A DNA stretch of 64,000 bases from Lachnospiraceae bacterium MA2020 (lineage in GTDB: Bacteria > Bacillota > Clostridia > Lachnospirales > Lachnospiraceae): the NCBI GenBank assembly GCA_000746015.1, contig JQKK01000007.1, positions 124,001-188,000 on the forward strand, in the 5' to 3' direction. Under the pieces are notes generated by a model that saw nothing but the letters and a program-made list of their open reading frames with translations, searched no databases and was not told the origin of the DNA. Position numbers and translations under genes: made by a program. Shown here piece after piece: positions 36,424-45,707 of this stretch (the first letter of the stretch is position 1; the number at the start of each line of letters is the position of its first letter).

Positions 36424-38670
36424 ATGGATACAAAACAGGAAAATGTTATTATTTCAGAGTATTCTGAGATAATGCAGCAGAATTACATAGATTATGCGAT
36501 GTCGGTAATAGTTGCGAGAGCCTTACCAGACGTCAGAGATGGGCTTAAGCCTGTTCAGCGTCGTACACTCTATGATATGAGTGAGCTTGGAATAAGACAT
36601 GACAGACCATATAGAAAATGTGCGCGTATAGTTGGTGATACAATGGGTAAATATCACCCCCATGGTGATTCTTCTATATATGATGCACTTGTAGTTATGG
36701 CGCAGGGATTCAAAAAGGAACTTCCGCTCATCGATGGACATGGTAATTTTGGTTCTATTGAGGGCGATGGAGCCGCTGCCATGCGATATACTGAGGCAAA
36801 GCTTCAAAAGATAACAGAGGAAGCTTTTCTTGCAGACCTCGATAAAAATACCGTTAATTTCGTTCCTAACTTCGACGAAACAGAGAAGGAGCCTGAAGTT
36901 TTACCTGTAAAGATACCTAATTTTCTTATTAATGGATCTGAAGGTATTGCCGTAGGTATGGCTACCTCAACTCCTCCTCATAATCTTGCAGAAGTTATTG
37001 ATGCTGAGAAGGCTTATATCAAAAATCATGATATTACTACCGAGCAGCTTATGGAGATAATGCCGGGTCCTGATTTTCCGACAGGCGGAATGGTTATCAA
37101 TAAGAGCGAGCTTATAGATATCTATAAGAGCGGTGCAGGTAAGATCAAAATCAGAGGTAAAGTTGTAGTTGAGCCAATTAAGGGTGGTAAGAAGAATCTG
37201 ATCATCACTGAGATTCCTTACACAATGATAGGTGCCGGCATTTCAAAATTTATGCAGGATGTAGCTCAGCTTGTAGAGACAAAAAAGACTTCTGATATCA
37301 CTGATATATCAAATCAGTCAGATAAAGAAGGTATTCGTATCGTGATCGAGCTAAAAAAGGATGCGGATGCTGAGAATATAAAGAATCTTCTATATAAAAA
37401 GACAAAGCTTGAAGATACTTTCGGAGTAAATATGCTTGCCGTTTGCAATGGCAGACCTGAAACAATGGGGCTTAAGCAGATATTGGCTTCACATGTGGCT
37501 TTCTTATATGAAGTTAATACTCGTAAGTATACTGCGCTTCTCAGTAAGGAGAGAGACAGAAGGGAAATACAGGAAGGTCTTATAAAAGCTACTGACTGTA
37601 TTGATACGATAATTGCAGTTCTCAGAGGATCAAAGAAACGTGAGCAGGCGCTTCACTGCCTTATGACGGGAGATACTTCTGAGATTACTTTCAAATATGA
37701 AGAGGCAAGGAAAGAAGCTTCGGAGTTACGTTTTACTGAGAAGCAGGCTAATGCGATTCTTGATATGCGTCTTTACAGACTTATCGGACTTGAGATCGAC
37801 GCATTAAATAAGGAATACAATGAAACATTAAAGAAGATTGCACAGTATGAGGACCTCCTCAGTAATCCTTCTTCAATGAATAAGGCTATTATCAAAGATC
37901 TTGACAGATATAAAAAGGAATATGGAGTAGAGAGAAAGACTTCTATCGAAGATGCAGAAAAGGCTGTGTTTGAAGAAAAGCCTATAGAAGAGATGGATGT
38001 TATGTTCCTTATGGATAGATTTGGATATGCAAAGACTATAGACATTTCTACTTTTGAAAGAAATAAAGAGGCTGCCCTCTCTGAAAACAGATATTGTATA
38101 TTGACAAAAAACACCGGAAGAATATGTCTGTTTACTGTTAATGGAATAGTACATAATATCAAGGTTTCAGACCTTCCATTATGTAAGTTCAGAGACAAGG
38201 GAGTTCCAATTGATAATATAAGTAATTTTGATAGTACAAGTGAAAACTATATCTTTGTTGAGTCAATGGATTGTGTTCTCAGATCAAAGTTACTGTTCCT
38301 TACTAAGAAAAGTATGGCAAAGATAGTTGATGGATCAGAGTTTGATGCTACTAAGAAAACAGTGGCAGCAACTAAACTTGCAGATGATGATGAGCTTCTT
38401 ATGATCACGCCTATTGATGATGAGCAGCGACAGATCCTAATTGTCACTAATGATGGATTTGCATTACGATTCAGCATTGATGAGATACCTGAAAAGAAAA
38501 AGAACGCAGTAGGTGTACGTACTATGAAGCTGCAGGGTAATGATAGCCTTGAAAACGCTTATCTAATGAACTATGGTGATGAACGCAGCTTTGAATTTGG
38601 TGGAAAAGAGTATCTTATGACATCCATTAAGACAAGTAAAAGGGATGGAAAAGGAACTAAAATAAGATAA
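36424..38670 (+). CDS. parC: Topoisomerase IV subunit A-like
   Basis: A 748-residue DNA-cleaving subunit that with ParE decatenates daughter chromosomes. The breakage-reunion domain has the active-site Tyr in AAAMRYTEAKL and the quinolone-determining stretch HPHGDSSIYDALV, where the Ser and Asp positions altered in resistant strains are both wild type. A coiled-coil arm and a C-terminal beta-pinwheel follow. The GyrA box (QRRGGKG-like) that lets gyrase wrap DNA is absent, which is why I call ParC. Only GAAAGG-like sequence precedes the ATG. Although 101 nt from parE, a terminator and a palindrome intervene, so the two may be separately transcribed. Confidence 0.85.
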   Translation: MDTKQENVIISEYSEIMQQNYIDYAMSVIVARALPDVRDGLKPVQRRTLYDMSELGIRHDRPYRKCARIVGDTMGKYHPHGDSSIYDALVVMAQGFKKELPLIDGHGNFGSIEGDGAAAMRYTEAKLQKITEEAFLADLDKNTVNFVPNFDETEKEPEVLPVKIPNFLINGSEGIAVGMATSTPPHNLAEVIDAEKAYIKNHDITTEQLMEIMPGPDFPTGGMVINKSELIDIYKSGAGKIKIRGKVVVEPIKGGKKNLIITEIPYTMIGAGISKFMQDVAQLVETKKTSDITDISNQSDKEGIRIVIELKKDADAENIKNLLYKKTKLEDTFGVNMLAVCNGRPETMGLKQILASHVAFLYEVNTRKYTALLSKERDRREIQEGLIKATDCIDTIIAVLRGSKKREQALHCLMTGDTSEITFKYEEARKEASELRFTEKQANAILDMRLYRLIGLEIDALNKEYNETLKKIAQYEDLLSNPSSMNKAIIKDLDRYKKEYGVERKTSIEDAEKAVFEEKPIEEMDVMFLMDRFGYAKTIDISTFERNKEAALSENRYCILTKNTGRICLFTVNGIVHNIKVSDLPLCKFRDKGVPIDNISNFDSTSENYIFVESMDCVLRSKLLFLTKKSMAKIVDGSEFDATKKTVAATKLADDDELLMITPIDDEQRQILIVTNDGFALRFSIDEIPEKKKNAVGVRTMKLQGNDSLENAYLMNYGDERSFEFGGKEYLMTSIKTSKRDGKGTKIR

Positions 38671-38705
38671 TAATTGTAAATTAGTAAAATTGTTTACAAT
38701 AAGTA

Positions 38706-38734
38706 TTCAACTTGTATCAATATAATGGTATAAT
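38706..38734 (+). promoter_or_regulatory. Candidate promoter for rsmD-coaD
   Basis: TTCAAC (38706-38711), 17-nt spacer, perfect TATAAT (38729-38734), about 50 nt before rsmD. The -35 match is weak. A small ATTGTAAA/TTTACAAT repeat lies just upstream. Confidence 0.4.
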
Positions 38735-38787
38735 TGTATTAAAACAGATTCAATGCAGTGCATTGGAAATATGAAAGGAATTTTTGA

Positions 38788-39348
38788 ATGAGAGTAATAG
38801 CTGGCAGTGCAAGAAGGCTTAGACTCAAGACTTTGGACAGTCTCGATACAAGACCTACACAGGATATTATAAAGGAAACTCTTTTTAATGTCATTCAGGT
38901 CGAAGTTCCGGGAAGTCGTTTTTTGGATTTGTTTGCCGGAAGTGGTGCAATAGGTATTGAGGCGTTAAGCAGAGATGCGCGTGAAGCTGTCTTTGTTGAA
39001 AATAACAGAAAGGCAGTTGCTATAATAAATGATAATCTTGCTTTTACTCATCTTGCAGACAGAGCAAGTGTGATGACCGGCGATTGCATGGTAGCGCTTC
39101 AGCAGCTTGAACGTAAGGAAAAATTTGACATAATCCACATGGATCCTCCATACAATATGGAGCTTGAGAAAAATGTTCTGACTTACCTTGCAACATCCAA
39201 GCTTGCGGATGAGGATACACTTATTATAGTAGAAGCTTCTCAGGAAACTGACTTTGATTATCTCAGCGACCTTGGTTACGAGATAGTAAAAGATAAAATT
39301 TACAAGAGAAACAGACATCTCTTTTTAAGAAAGTCTGAAAACAACTAA
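38788..39348 (+). CDS. rsmD: 16S rRNA (guanine966-N2)-methyltransferase
   Basis: A 186-residue SAM-dependent methyltransferase acting on assembled 30S subunits. The N-terminal MRVIAGSARRLRLKT, the SAM motif FLDLFAGSGAIGIEALSR and the catalytic MDPPYN are family signatures, and the length is typical. AAAGGA precedes ATG 38788. The coaD gene follows after 23 nt, a gene order seen widely in Firmicutes. Confidence 0.95.
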   Translation: MRVIAGSARRLRLKTLDSLDTRPTQDIIKETLFNVIQVEVPGSRFLDLFAGSGAIGIEALSRDAREAVFVENNRKAVAIINDNLAFTHLADRASVMTGDCMVALQQLERKEKFDIIHMDPPYNMELEKNVLTYLATSKLADEDTLIIVEASQETDFDYLSDLGYEIVKDKIYKRNRHLFLRKSENN

Positions 39349-39371
39349 GAAAGACGAGAATTTGACCTATC

Positions 39372-39869
39372 ATGGCAAAAGCACTTTATCCTGGATCATT
39401 TGATCCTGTGACATTTGGACACATTGATATCATCAAGAGAGCTGCGGATATATTTGATGAGCTGACAGTAGCTGTGCTCAACAACAAGAGTAAAAAGCCG
39501 TTGTTTTCTGTAGATGAACGTGTTAGTATGTTAAAGGAAGTCTGCAAAGACATTCCGAATGTCCACGTTACATCATACTCCGGTCTTCTTGCTGAATATG
39601 CTGAGGAGAGCGGCACAGATGTTATCATACGTGGCCTTAGAGCTATCACAGATTTTGAGTATGAATTGCAGATGGCTCAGACAAACCACAAATTAAGCCC
39701 GTCTGTTGATACAGTATTCCTTACAACAAGTCTGGAGTATGCATATCTTTCATCTTCAACTGTAAGGGAAGTCGCGGCCTATGGTGGTGATATACACCAT
39801 TTTGTACCAGAAGCAGTAGCTAAAAAGGTATATGAGAAGGCAGGGGAAAAATACAATGGCAACCAGTAA
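39372..39869 (+). CDS. coaD: Phosphopantetheine adenylyltransferase
   Basis: A 165-residue nucleotidyltransferase catalysing the penultimate step of coenzyme A synthesis. The N-terminal [15 protein letters not shown] contains the T/HxGH ATP motif, and later [18 protein letters not shown] and [11 protein letters not shown] are conserved. Length matches the family. The ribosome site is weak. The 3' end overlaps the start of the following coiled-coil gene by 14 nt. Confidence 0.96.
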   Translation: MAKALYPGSFDPVTFGHIDIIKRAADIFDELTVAVLNNKSKKPLFSVDERVSMLKEVCKDIPNVHVTSYSGLLAEYAEESGTDVIIRGLRAITDFEYELQMAQTNHKLSPSVDTVFLTTSLEYAYLSSSTVREVAAYGGDIHHFVPEAVAKKVYEKAGEKYNGNQ

Positions 39870-40554
39870 AATTGAACAGATCATTGATGAGATCGAGGAG
39901 TATATTGACAGCTGTAAATATGCAGCGTTTTCAAGTACAAATATCCTTGTTAATAAAGAGGAACTTGAGAGTCTTTTAGAAGAACTTAGAAGAAAGACTC
40001 CTGATGAGATCAAGCGTTATCAGAAGATTATCAGTAATAAAGAAGCCATCATGGATGACGCTCGTAAGAAAGCTGACAGCATGGTAAAGCAGGCAACTGT
40101 TTATACAGAGCAGATGGTTGATGAGCATACAATTATGCAGCAGGCATATGCTCAGGCAGGTGAGATCGTAGAGCAGGCAAGACAGCAGGCTCAGCAGATC
40201 ATTGACAATGCTTCTGCTCAGGCAAATGAGATTCAGTATTCAGCAATGCAGTATACTGATGATTCTCTTGCAAGTATTCAGGCAATACTTGGACAGTCTA
40301 TTAATGAGACACAGGAGCATAATGCTCAGTTGGTTGATTCTCTTAATCAGATTCTTAACGTTGTAAATATGAATCGTGCAGAGCTCCATCCGGAAGAAGG
40401 CATAGCTCAGGATGAGGCAATTGCCGACAGAGCTGAGGCTGAAAGAGCTGAAGCCGAGAGAATGTACCAAAATAGTGAAATGGCAAATGCTCAGAATGAG
40501 GAGACAGCTCCTCAGGTTGAAGCAGCAACCGAAGAAACAGAACAGGTAAAGTAA
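39856..40554 (+). CDS. Coiled-coil protein, unnamed, coaD-linked
   Basis: A 232-residue soluble, strongly helical protein. The N-terminus has a helix with [13 protein letters not shown], then a long Ala/Gln-rich coiled coil (about 55-150, with repeated QA and AR pairs) and an acidic Glu/Ala-rich tail. Such proteins are often labelled vacuolar ATPase subunit H-like or DivIVA-like because of coiled-coil similarity, but no V-ATPase genes are here. Position downstream of rsmD-coaD recurs in related clostridia in my recollection. ATG 39856 is chosen because AGGGGAAA lies upstream and the in-frame codon at 39832 lies inside coaD without a ribosome site. Function unknown. Confidence 0.7.
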   Translation: MATSKIEQIIDEIEEYIDSCKYAAFSSTNILVNKEELESLLEELRRKTPDEIKRYQKIISNKEAIMDDARKKADSMVKQATVYTEQMVDEHTIMQQAYAQAGEIVEQARQQAQQIIDNASAQANEIQYSAMQYTDDSLASIQAILGQSINETQEHNAQLVDSLNQILNVVNMNRAELHPEEGIAQDEAIADRAEAERAEAERMYQNSEMANAQNEETAPQVEAATEETEQVK

Positions 40555-40562
40555 AAGTTTGT

Positions 40563-40588
40563 GAGCCGTCATAGTAATATGGCGGCTC
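40563..40588 (+). terminator. Hairpin before pepD
   Basis: A 9-bp GC-rich stem (40563-40571 / 40580-40588, one G-U pair) lies between the coiled-coil gene and pepD. Only TT follows, so it is a partial terminator or an RNA-processing stem. Confidence 0.45.
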
Positions 40589-40612
40589 TTATGTCAAGGA
40601 GTTATTATTTAT

Positions 40613-42070
40613 ATGGGAGTTTTATCGGAATTAGAGCCAAATAAAGTTTTTCATTTTTTTGAAGAAATAAGCGCTATACCAAGAGGCTCACGCAATACGC
40701 AGGCTGTATCAGATTATCTGGTGCAGTTTGCTGAAGACAGGGATTTAAACTATAAGCAGGACAGCAAGGGAAATGTGATTATTTTTGTTCCGGCAACAGA
40801 TGGCTATGAAGGTGCTGAAACTGTCATGTTGCAGGGACACATGGATATGGTTTGTGAGAAGACAGCTTCTTCTAAGCATAATTTCAGCAAAGATCCTCTT
40901 GATATTAATATAATTGATGATTATATTTTCGCTCGTGGTACAACACTTGGAGCAGACGATGGTATTGCCATCGCTATGTCTTTAGCTATAGTTGATTCAA
41001 CTTATGTTGCTCATCCTCCGCTTGAGCTAGTTTTTACGGTTGATGAGGAAGTCGGAATGGTAGGCGCTAAAGAGCTTGATACTTCATGCCTTAAAGCAAA
41101 GACACTCATAAATCTTGATTCTGAAGAGGAAGGTGTTCTTCTTACAAGCTCTGCCGGTGGGTTGATCGGGAAGATGAGTGTACCGGTAAAGTATCAGAAA
41201 AAGACTGGCGAAAACTATAAGATCATTATCAGTGGATTTACTGGTGGTCACTCTGGTAAGGAGATTGATAAGTATCGAGGCAATGCCAATATTATAATGG
41301 GAAGATTGCTTCATTTTCTTGGAACGAGAGTTGGATTTAATATTATCAGTCTCTCAGGCGGGTTGATGCATACAGCTATTCCACGTGATGCTGATTGCAG
41401 CGTACTTATTTCAAAAGAAGATGCGCCATCATTTGAAGGTCTTATACAGGAATTTGAGCGAACAATAAAGAACGAATATCGTGCAAATGAGCATAATATT
41501 TCAATATACTGCAACGATATGGGTGAGCTCGAAGAAAATGTATTAAGAAAGAAAACTCAGGAAAGACTTATATTCCTGTTAAATACTGTACCGGATGGTG
41601 TACAGAAGATCAGCCAGGAAGAAGCAACAGTAGGACTTGTACAGACATCTCTCAATATTGGTATTATGAGACTTGATGAAACAAGATTTTACCTTGAGGG
41701 TACCATCAGAAGTTCAATTACATCTGAAAAATATGCACTTTCTGATAAACTTAGATATCTTTCAGAAACTATTGGCGGGTCATACGAAGAAGACGGTGAC
41801 TATCCGGCATGGGAGTTTAATGAAAACTCACAGATAGTAACTAAAGCACGTAAGATATTTAAGCAGCTTTTTGGTAAGGAGCCAAAGATCACAGGAATGC
41901 ACGCAGGACTTGAGTGTGGCATTTTTTATTCCAAGATAAAGGATCTCGATATTGTTTCAATCGGACCTGATATTCTTGACATTCATACTCCATCTGAGAA
42001 GCTTAGTATTTCCTCTACGCTTCGAACATGGAATTATTTAATTACGATTTTGAGGTCAATGCAACCATGA
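40613..42070 (+). CDS. pepD: Aminoacyl-histidine dipeptidase (beta-Ala-His / Xaa-His dipeptidase)
   Basis: A 485-residue M20-family metallopeptidase that cleaves a broad range of dipeptides in the cytoplasm. Zinc-site motifs are LQGHMDMVCEK, TLGADDGIAIAM, VDEEVGMVGAKEL and NLDSEEEG, and a dimerisation domain with FTGGHSGKEID lies in the middle. Length agrees with PepD. AAGGAG precedes ATG 40613. It starts a run of tightly overlapping genes to recU; its stop overlaps the HAD gene start (ATGA). Confidence 0.93.
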   Translation: MGVLSELEPNKVFHFFEEISAIPRGSRNTQAVSDYLVQFAEDRDLNYKQDSKGNVIIFVPATDGYEGAETVMLQGHMDMVCEKTASSKHNFSKDPLDINIIDDYIFARGTTLGADDGIAIAMSLAIVDSTYVAHPPLELVFTVDEEVGMVGAKELDTSCLKAKTLINLDSEEEGVLLTSSAGGLIGKMSVPVKYQKKTGENYKIIISGFTGGHSGKEIDKYRGNANIIMGRLLHFLGTRVGFNIISLSGGLMHTAIPRDADCSVLISKEDAPSFEGLIQEFERTIKNEYRANEHNISIYCNDMGELEENVLRKKTQERLIFLLNTVPDGVQKISQEEATVGLVQTSLNIGIMRLDETRFYLEGTIRSSITSEKYALSDKLRYLSETIGGSYEEDGDYPAWEFNENSQIVTKARKIFKQLFGKEPKITGMHAGLECGIFYSKIKDLDIVSIGPDILDIHTPSEKLSISSTLRTWNYLITILRSMQP

Positions 42071-42720
42071 AGATAGATTTCGACAAGATTGATGCAGTTA
42101 TTTTTGACATGGATGGTTCTCTTGTAGACTCCATGTGGATGTGGCGTGCGATAGATCAGAAGTTTCTTGAAGACAGAGGCATAGAGTATTCTACACAGGT
42201 TCAGAAAGATCTTGAGGGTCTTTCATTTACAGAGGCGGTGGGATATTTTCAAACTAAGTTTAATCTTGATGAGTCATTTGATAGTATAGCTGATTCTATA
42301 AATGGCATGGCAAAAGATATATATGAATATGGTGTCACATATAAGCCGGGTGCCAGGGAGTTTCTGGAATTTATTAAGGAAAAAGGTATCAAGACAGGAA
42401 TTGCTACAAGTAATTCTAAAGAGCTTGTAGAGGCATGCGATAAAAATCTGGGACTGAGCGAGTATATAGATGAGATTCATACTACAGATGAAGTTGCCAG
42501 AAGTAAGCCTTATCCTGATATATATATTTATATAGCAGAGCTGCTTGATGTAGATCCTATGAGATGTGTAGTGTTTGAGGATATACTTCCGGGAATCTCG
42601 GCTGGACTTGATGCCAGAATGACAGTAGTTGCTGTTGAGGATGAGTATTCAATGGAGATCAAAGATAAGAAAAAGCGTATGGCACATGGCTATATAACAG
42701 ATTACAGGGAGCTTTTATGA
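42067..42720 (+). CDS. HAD-superfamily phosphatase (beta-phosphoglucomutase-like)
   Basis: A 217-residue HAD hydrolase. Motif I is FDMDGSLVDS (nucleophile D14, acid/base D16), motif II TSN, motif III Lys in ARSKPYPD, and motif IV FEDILPG. The inserted helical cap (about 20-90) is of the phosphoglucomutase/phosphoglycolate type. ATG 42067 lies in an ATGA overlap with pepD; reading on from an in-frame ATG at 42028 would add 13 residues encoded inside pepD. The substrate is not predictable from sequence. Confidence 0.88.
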   Translation: MKIDFDKIDAVIFDMDGSLVDSMWMWRAIDQKFLEDRGIEYSTQVQKDLEGLSFTEAVGYFQTKFNLDESFDSIADSINGMAKDIYEYGVTYKPGAREFLEFIKEKGIKTGIATSNSKELVEACDKNLGLSEYIDEIHTTDEVARSKPYPDIYIYIAELLDVDPMRCVVFEDILPGISAGLDARMTVVAVEDEYSMEIKDKKKRMAHGYITDYRELL

Positions 42721-43481
42721 GAAAAGTAATAGCTATAATAACTGGTGCTTCGTCCGGCATGGGACGCGAATTTGTACGTGTTATTGCTACTAAATACAGC
42801 TTTTTGGATGAAATATGGGTTATCGCGCGTAGAATTGAAAGACTCGATTCTATGCGCGGTACTTTTGGCGATAAAATTGTTCCGATAGCACTTGATCTTA
42901 CTAATAGTAGTTCTATGAAAGTCCTAGCTTCTAAGCTGCATGAAGAAAGACCAAATGTTAAAATTCTGATAAACAGTGCAGGTATGGGAATCATAGGCCG
43001 CTTTGATGAGACTCCGGAAAATGAAATTTCTGATATGGTCACATTGAATGTGAATGCACTGACGTCTGTTACAAGAAATGTCATACCTTATATGTCAAAG
43101 GGTTCTTATATTATAAATATGGCATCTAGTGCAGCTTTTTTACCGCAGCCTAAATTTGCAGTCTATGCTGCATCAAAGTCTTATGTATTAAGTCTTTCAA
43201 GGGCATTGCGATCAGAGCTGGCACCAAAGGGGATTTATGTGACTGCAGTTGCTCCCGGACCGGTAAAAACTGAGTTTTTCGGTAATGCAGAGAAACATCA
43301 TAAGATTGCATTTTATAAGAAGTTTGTGATGGCTGATCCACGCAGAGTGGTTTCACTAGCACTTAAAGATGCAAAGTTACATTCAGACATATCTGTTTAT
43401 TCAGTGACAATGAAGCTTATGATGATACTGACAAAAGTGTTTCCACATAAGTTATTAATTGATATTATGAATCTGTTTTGA
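42717..43481 (+). CDS. Short-chain dehydrogenase/reductase
   Basis: A 254-residue classical SDR. The nucleotide motif is TGASSGMG (9-16), NSAG (86-89), and the catalytic set is S137, Y150 and K154 (YAASK), so it is likely an active NAD(P)H-dependent ketoreductase. The C-terminal tail is hydrophobic (LMMILTKVFPHKLL), hinting at membrane association, as in the DltE/YqjQ subgroup. It starts in an ATGA overlap with the HAD gene. Substrate unknown. Confidence 0.87.
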   Translation: MRKVIAIITGASSGMGREFVRVIATKYSFLDEIWVIARRIERLDSMRGTFGDKIVPIALDLTNSSSMKVLASKLHEERPNVKILINSAGMGIIGRFDETPENEISDMVTLNVNALTSVTRNVIPYMSKGSYIINMASSAAFLPQPKFAVYAASKSYVLSLSRALRSELAPKGIYVTAVAPGPVKTEFFGNAEKHHKIAFYKKFVMADPRRVVSLALKDAKLHSDISVYSVTMKLMMILTKVFPHKLLIDIMNLF

Positions 43482-43529
43482 TATTAATTTTATTAATAGG
43501 ATTCAATATATGTTGAAATTGAGGTCACA

Positions 43530-44093
43530 ATGAAACTTGAAAAGGGCGATTTTGGATATTTAAATAGCAGACAAAAGGCGGTTGCTCTTCGCACAGGGGC
43601 AATGTTTGGCTTTACATTACTTCTTGTGATCATGGGCAGAGTCATATTTTCTCAATATGAGAAAGTATTTGTAATATGTGCGATCCTATCAGTATTGCCA
43701 GCTGCTATGTCAGCAGTCAATCTCATAATGTATTTTAGATTTCAGACTGGTAGAAAAGAAATCTATGACGAGATTGAAGTACTTAAAGGGAATGTAAATA
43801 TTCTTTATGATTGTGTTATCACTACTGAACAGAAGTCATACGGTACTAATGCAATTGCTGTTATAAATAAGAATATTATAGCTTTGAGTGAATATGAAAA
43901 TACAGATGTTAATGATCTTGAAAGACATTTTTCATATATGGCAAGAAAAAACGGTTTTAAGAACTGGACAATAAAAGTATTTACAGACTATGGAAAATTT
44001 CGTGAAAGGATCAAGTATCTTGCCGATAAACAGATAGTGCCAAACAGCACAGATAAAGATATGGTAGAACTTGTAAAGGCAATTTCATTATGA
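43530..44093 (+). CDS. Hypothetical membrane protein, two helices
   Basis: A 187-residue protein with two closely spaced membrane helices (about 25-45 and 49-70) and a soluble C-terminal domain of about 115 residues, probably cytoplasmic given the basic flank between. The C-terminal part has a mixed alpha/beta pattern (ILYDCVITTEQ, AIAVINKNIIALSEY). I do not recognise a family. It lies 48 nt after the SDR gene and overlaps the pseudouridine synthase gene by 4 nt. Confidence 0.7.
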   Translation: MKLEKGDFGYLNSRQKAVALRTGAMFGFTLLLVIMGRVIFSQYEKVFVICAILSVLPAAMSAVNLIMYFRFQTGRKEIYDEIEVLKGNVNILYDCVITTEQKSYGTNAIAVINKNIIALSEYENTDVNDLERHFSYMARKNGFKNWTIKVFTDYGKFRERIKYLADKQIVPNSTDKDMVELVKAISL

Positions 44094-45085
44094 AAGCATT
44101 TAATGTTACAAAAAGTGATGAGGGGCAGACCCTCATCAAATACGTTTCAAAGCTTTTAAGTCAGGCACCTATGAGTGTTATACATAAGGCATTGCGTAAA
44201 AAAAATATCGATTTAAATAAGAAAAAGGCATCAGGAAAAGAAATAGTAAAGGCTGGAGATATAGTACAGATCTGGTTTTCTGATGAAACTTTTGATAAAT
44301 TCTTGAGTACTGCTGAAAAGCATTCTTCAAAAAATGATTCTCATGTTGTTTCCAAAAAAGAATTAAATGAATTCAAAAAGAATATTTTATATGAAGATGA
44401 TAATGTTCTTTTTATTAATAAGTGGGCAGGGATATTAACGCAGCAGGATGATTCTGATGGTGCGTCACTTAATGATGTTTTATTGGAGTATCTTTCTGAT
44501 ATGGCAAAAATGCGTACAGTAAAGCCCTCAATATGTAATCGCTTGGATAGAAACACAAGCGGTATTGTTGTTTGCGGTAAAACAACCAAGGGTCTGCAGC
44601 AAATGAATGAGATCATCAAGGACAGGTCAATACATAAATATTACCGCTGCCTTGTGTATGGAAAGCTGCAAGGAGAAGCAGATCTTAAGGCTTTTTTAAA
44701 GAAAGACAGTAAGAGCAATACAGTAAAGATACTTGACCATGAAGAAGATAATGCATACCCGATAGAGACTATCTATAAGTCGCTTGCCTGTTTTGAAATC
44801 CAGGGAATACCGGTTTCATATCTTGAAGTACTTTTAGTAACAGGTCGTCCTCATCAGATAAGAGCTCATTTATCATCGATAGGACATCCTATACTTGGTG
44901 ATACCAAATATGGAAATAAGGATAGTATCAGTACTTCTGATAAGTTAAAGATTAATAGGCAGCTGCTTCACGCTTTTTCGCTTACACTGCCTAGATTTAA
45001 GGGAGAGTTTGCTTCACTTTCAGAGAAGAAAATAGAGGCGCCGCTGCCTAATGATATTCAGACGCTATTGAAAAACCGGAGGTAA
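44090..45085 (+). CDS. RluA-family pseudouridine synthase
   Basis: A 331-residue RNA pseudouridine synthase. An N-terminal S4-like RNA-binding domain (SKLLSQAPMSVIHKALRKKN) precedes the catalytic domain with the active-site Asp in CNRLDRNTSGIVV and the downstream GRPHQIRAHLSSIGHPILGD. It belongs to the RluC/RluD branch by layout; the target uridine in rRNA or tRNA is not predictable. Overlaps the upstream gene by 4 nt and lies 3 nt from recU. Confidence 0.92.
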   Translation: MKAFNVTKSDEGQTLIKYVSKLLSQAPMSVIHKALRKKNIDLNKKKASGKEIVKAGDIVQIWFSDETFDKFLSTAEKHSSKNDSHVVSKKELNEFKKNILYEDDNVLFINKWAGILTQQDDSDGASLNDVLLEYLSDMAKMRTVKPSICNRLDRNTSGIVVCGKTTKGLQQMNEIIKDRSIHKYYRCLVYGKLQGEADLKAFLKKDSKSNTVKILDHEEDNAYPIETIYKSLACFEIQGIPVSYLEVLLVTGRPHQIRAHLSSIGHPILGDTKYGNKDSISTSDKLKINRQLLHAFSLTLPRFKGEFASLSEKKIEAPLPNDIQTLLKNRR

Positions 45086-45088
45086 TAA

Positions 45089-45634
45089 ATGGCAACATGG
45101 AAGTCGAGGGGACTTAGAGGTTCAACCCTTGAGGACCTTATAAACAGAACAAATGAAAAGTATCTTGAAAGCCATCTGTGCCTCATACAAAAAATCCCGA
45201 CACCAATTACTCCAATCGAGTTTGATAAGGGAAGCAGAACCATAAAACTTGCATATTTTGATAAAAAAAGTACGGTTGACTATATTGGGGCAGTACAGGG
45301 AATACCGGTCTGTTTTGATGCAAAAGAGTGTGCGGTTGATACCTTTACGCTTGCCAATATCCATGAGCATCAGGTAGAGTTTATGAGGGAATTTGAGCGT
45401 CAGGGAGGCGTGGCTTTTTTCCTTATTCACTATACCGGCAGGGATATTTTTTATTATCTTACCTTCAGAAAGATGCTGGAGTTTTGGGACAGATGGAAAG
45501 AAGGCGGAAGAAGAAGTTTTAGATTTGAAGAGATAGAAATGGAGTATATTATAGATCCAAGACCAGGGCTGTGGCTTCCATATTTGGACGCTTTGCAGAT
45601 AGACCTTGACAAACGGGCGGAAAAGTCTGTATAA
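45089..45634 (+). CDS. recU: Holliday junction resolvase RecU
   Basis: A 181-residue resolvase that cuts four-way junctions in Firmicutes recombination and segregation. Family features: the N-terminal SRGLRGSTLEDLIN, the metal-binding STVDYIG (Asp), and CFDAKE. The length is slightly below B. subtilis RecU (about 206). CCGGAGG lies before ATG 45089. In B. subtilis recU is beside a class A PBP gene; here it follows rluA instead. The 3' end of this gene contains the promoter of the his operon. Confidence 0.92.
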   Translation: MATWKSRGLRGSTLEDLINRTNEKYLESHLCLIQKIPTPITPIEFDKGSRTIKLAYFDKKSTVDYIGAVQGIPVCFDAKECAVDTFTLANIHEHQVEFMREFERQGGVAFFLIHYTGRDIFYYLTFRKMLEFWDRWKEGGRRSFRFEEIEMEYIIDPRPGLWLPYLDALQIDLDKRAEKSV

Positions 45635-45683
45635 TTACAGAAATTCACTTTAGTAGCAAGGTAGCACATTAACGCACTAAAGT
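45606..45683 (+). promoter_or_regulatory. His operon promoter inside recU, with leader hairpin
   Basis: Perfect TTGACA (45606-45611), 18-nt spacer, perfect TATAAT (45630-45635), overlapping the recU stop. The predicted start is near 45642. The 66-nt leader contains an 8-bp perfect inverted repeat ACTTTAGT/ACTAAAGT (45647-45654 / 45676-45683). Confidence 0.75.
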
Positions 45684-45707
45684 TTAAATCCATTAGGGGG
45701 AAATTCT

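Noticed and set aside
36424-38670. DNA gyrase subunit A
   Set aside because: No GyrA box (QRRGGKG-like) in the C-terminal domain; topoisomerase IV subunit A fits better.
45635-45707. T-box riboswitch upstream of hisZ
   Set aside because: The leader from the predicted start is only 66 nt, too short for stem I with a His specifier, and the T-box sequence is only faintly matched.
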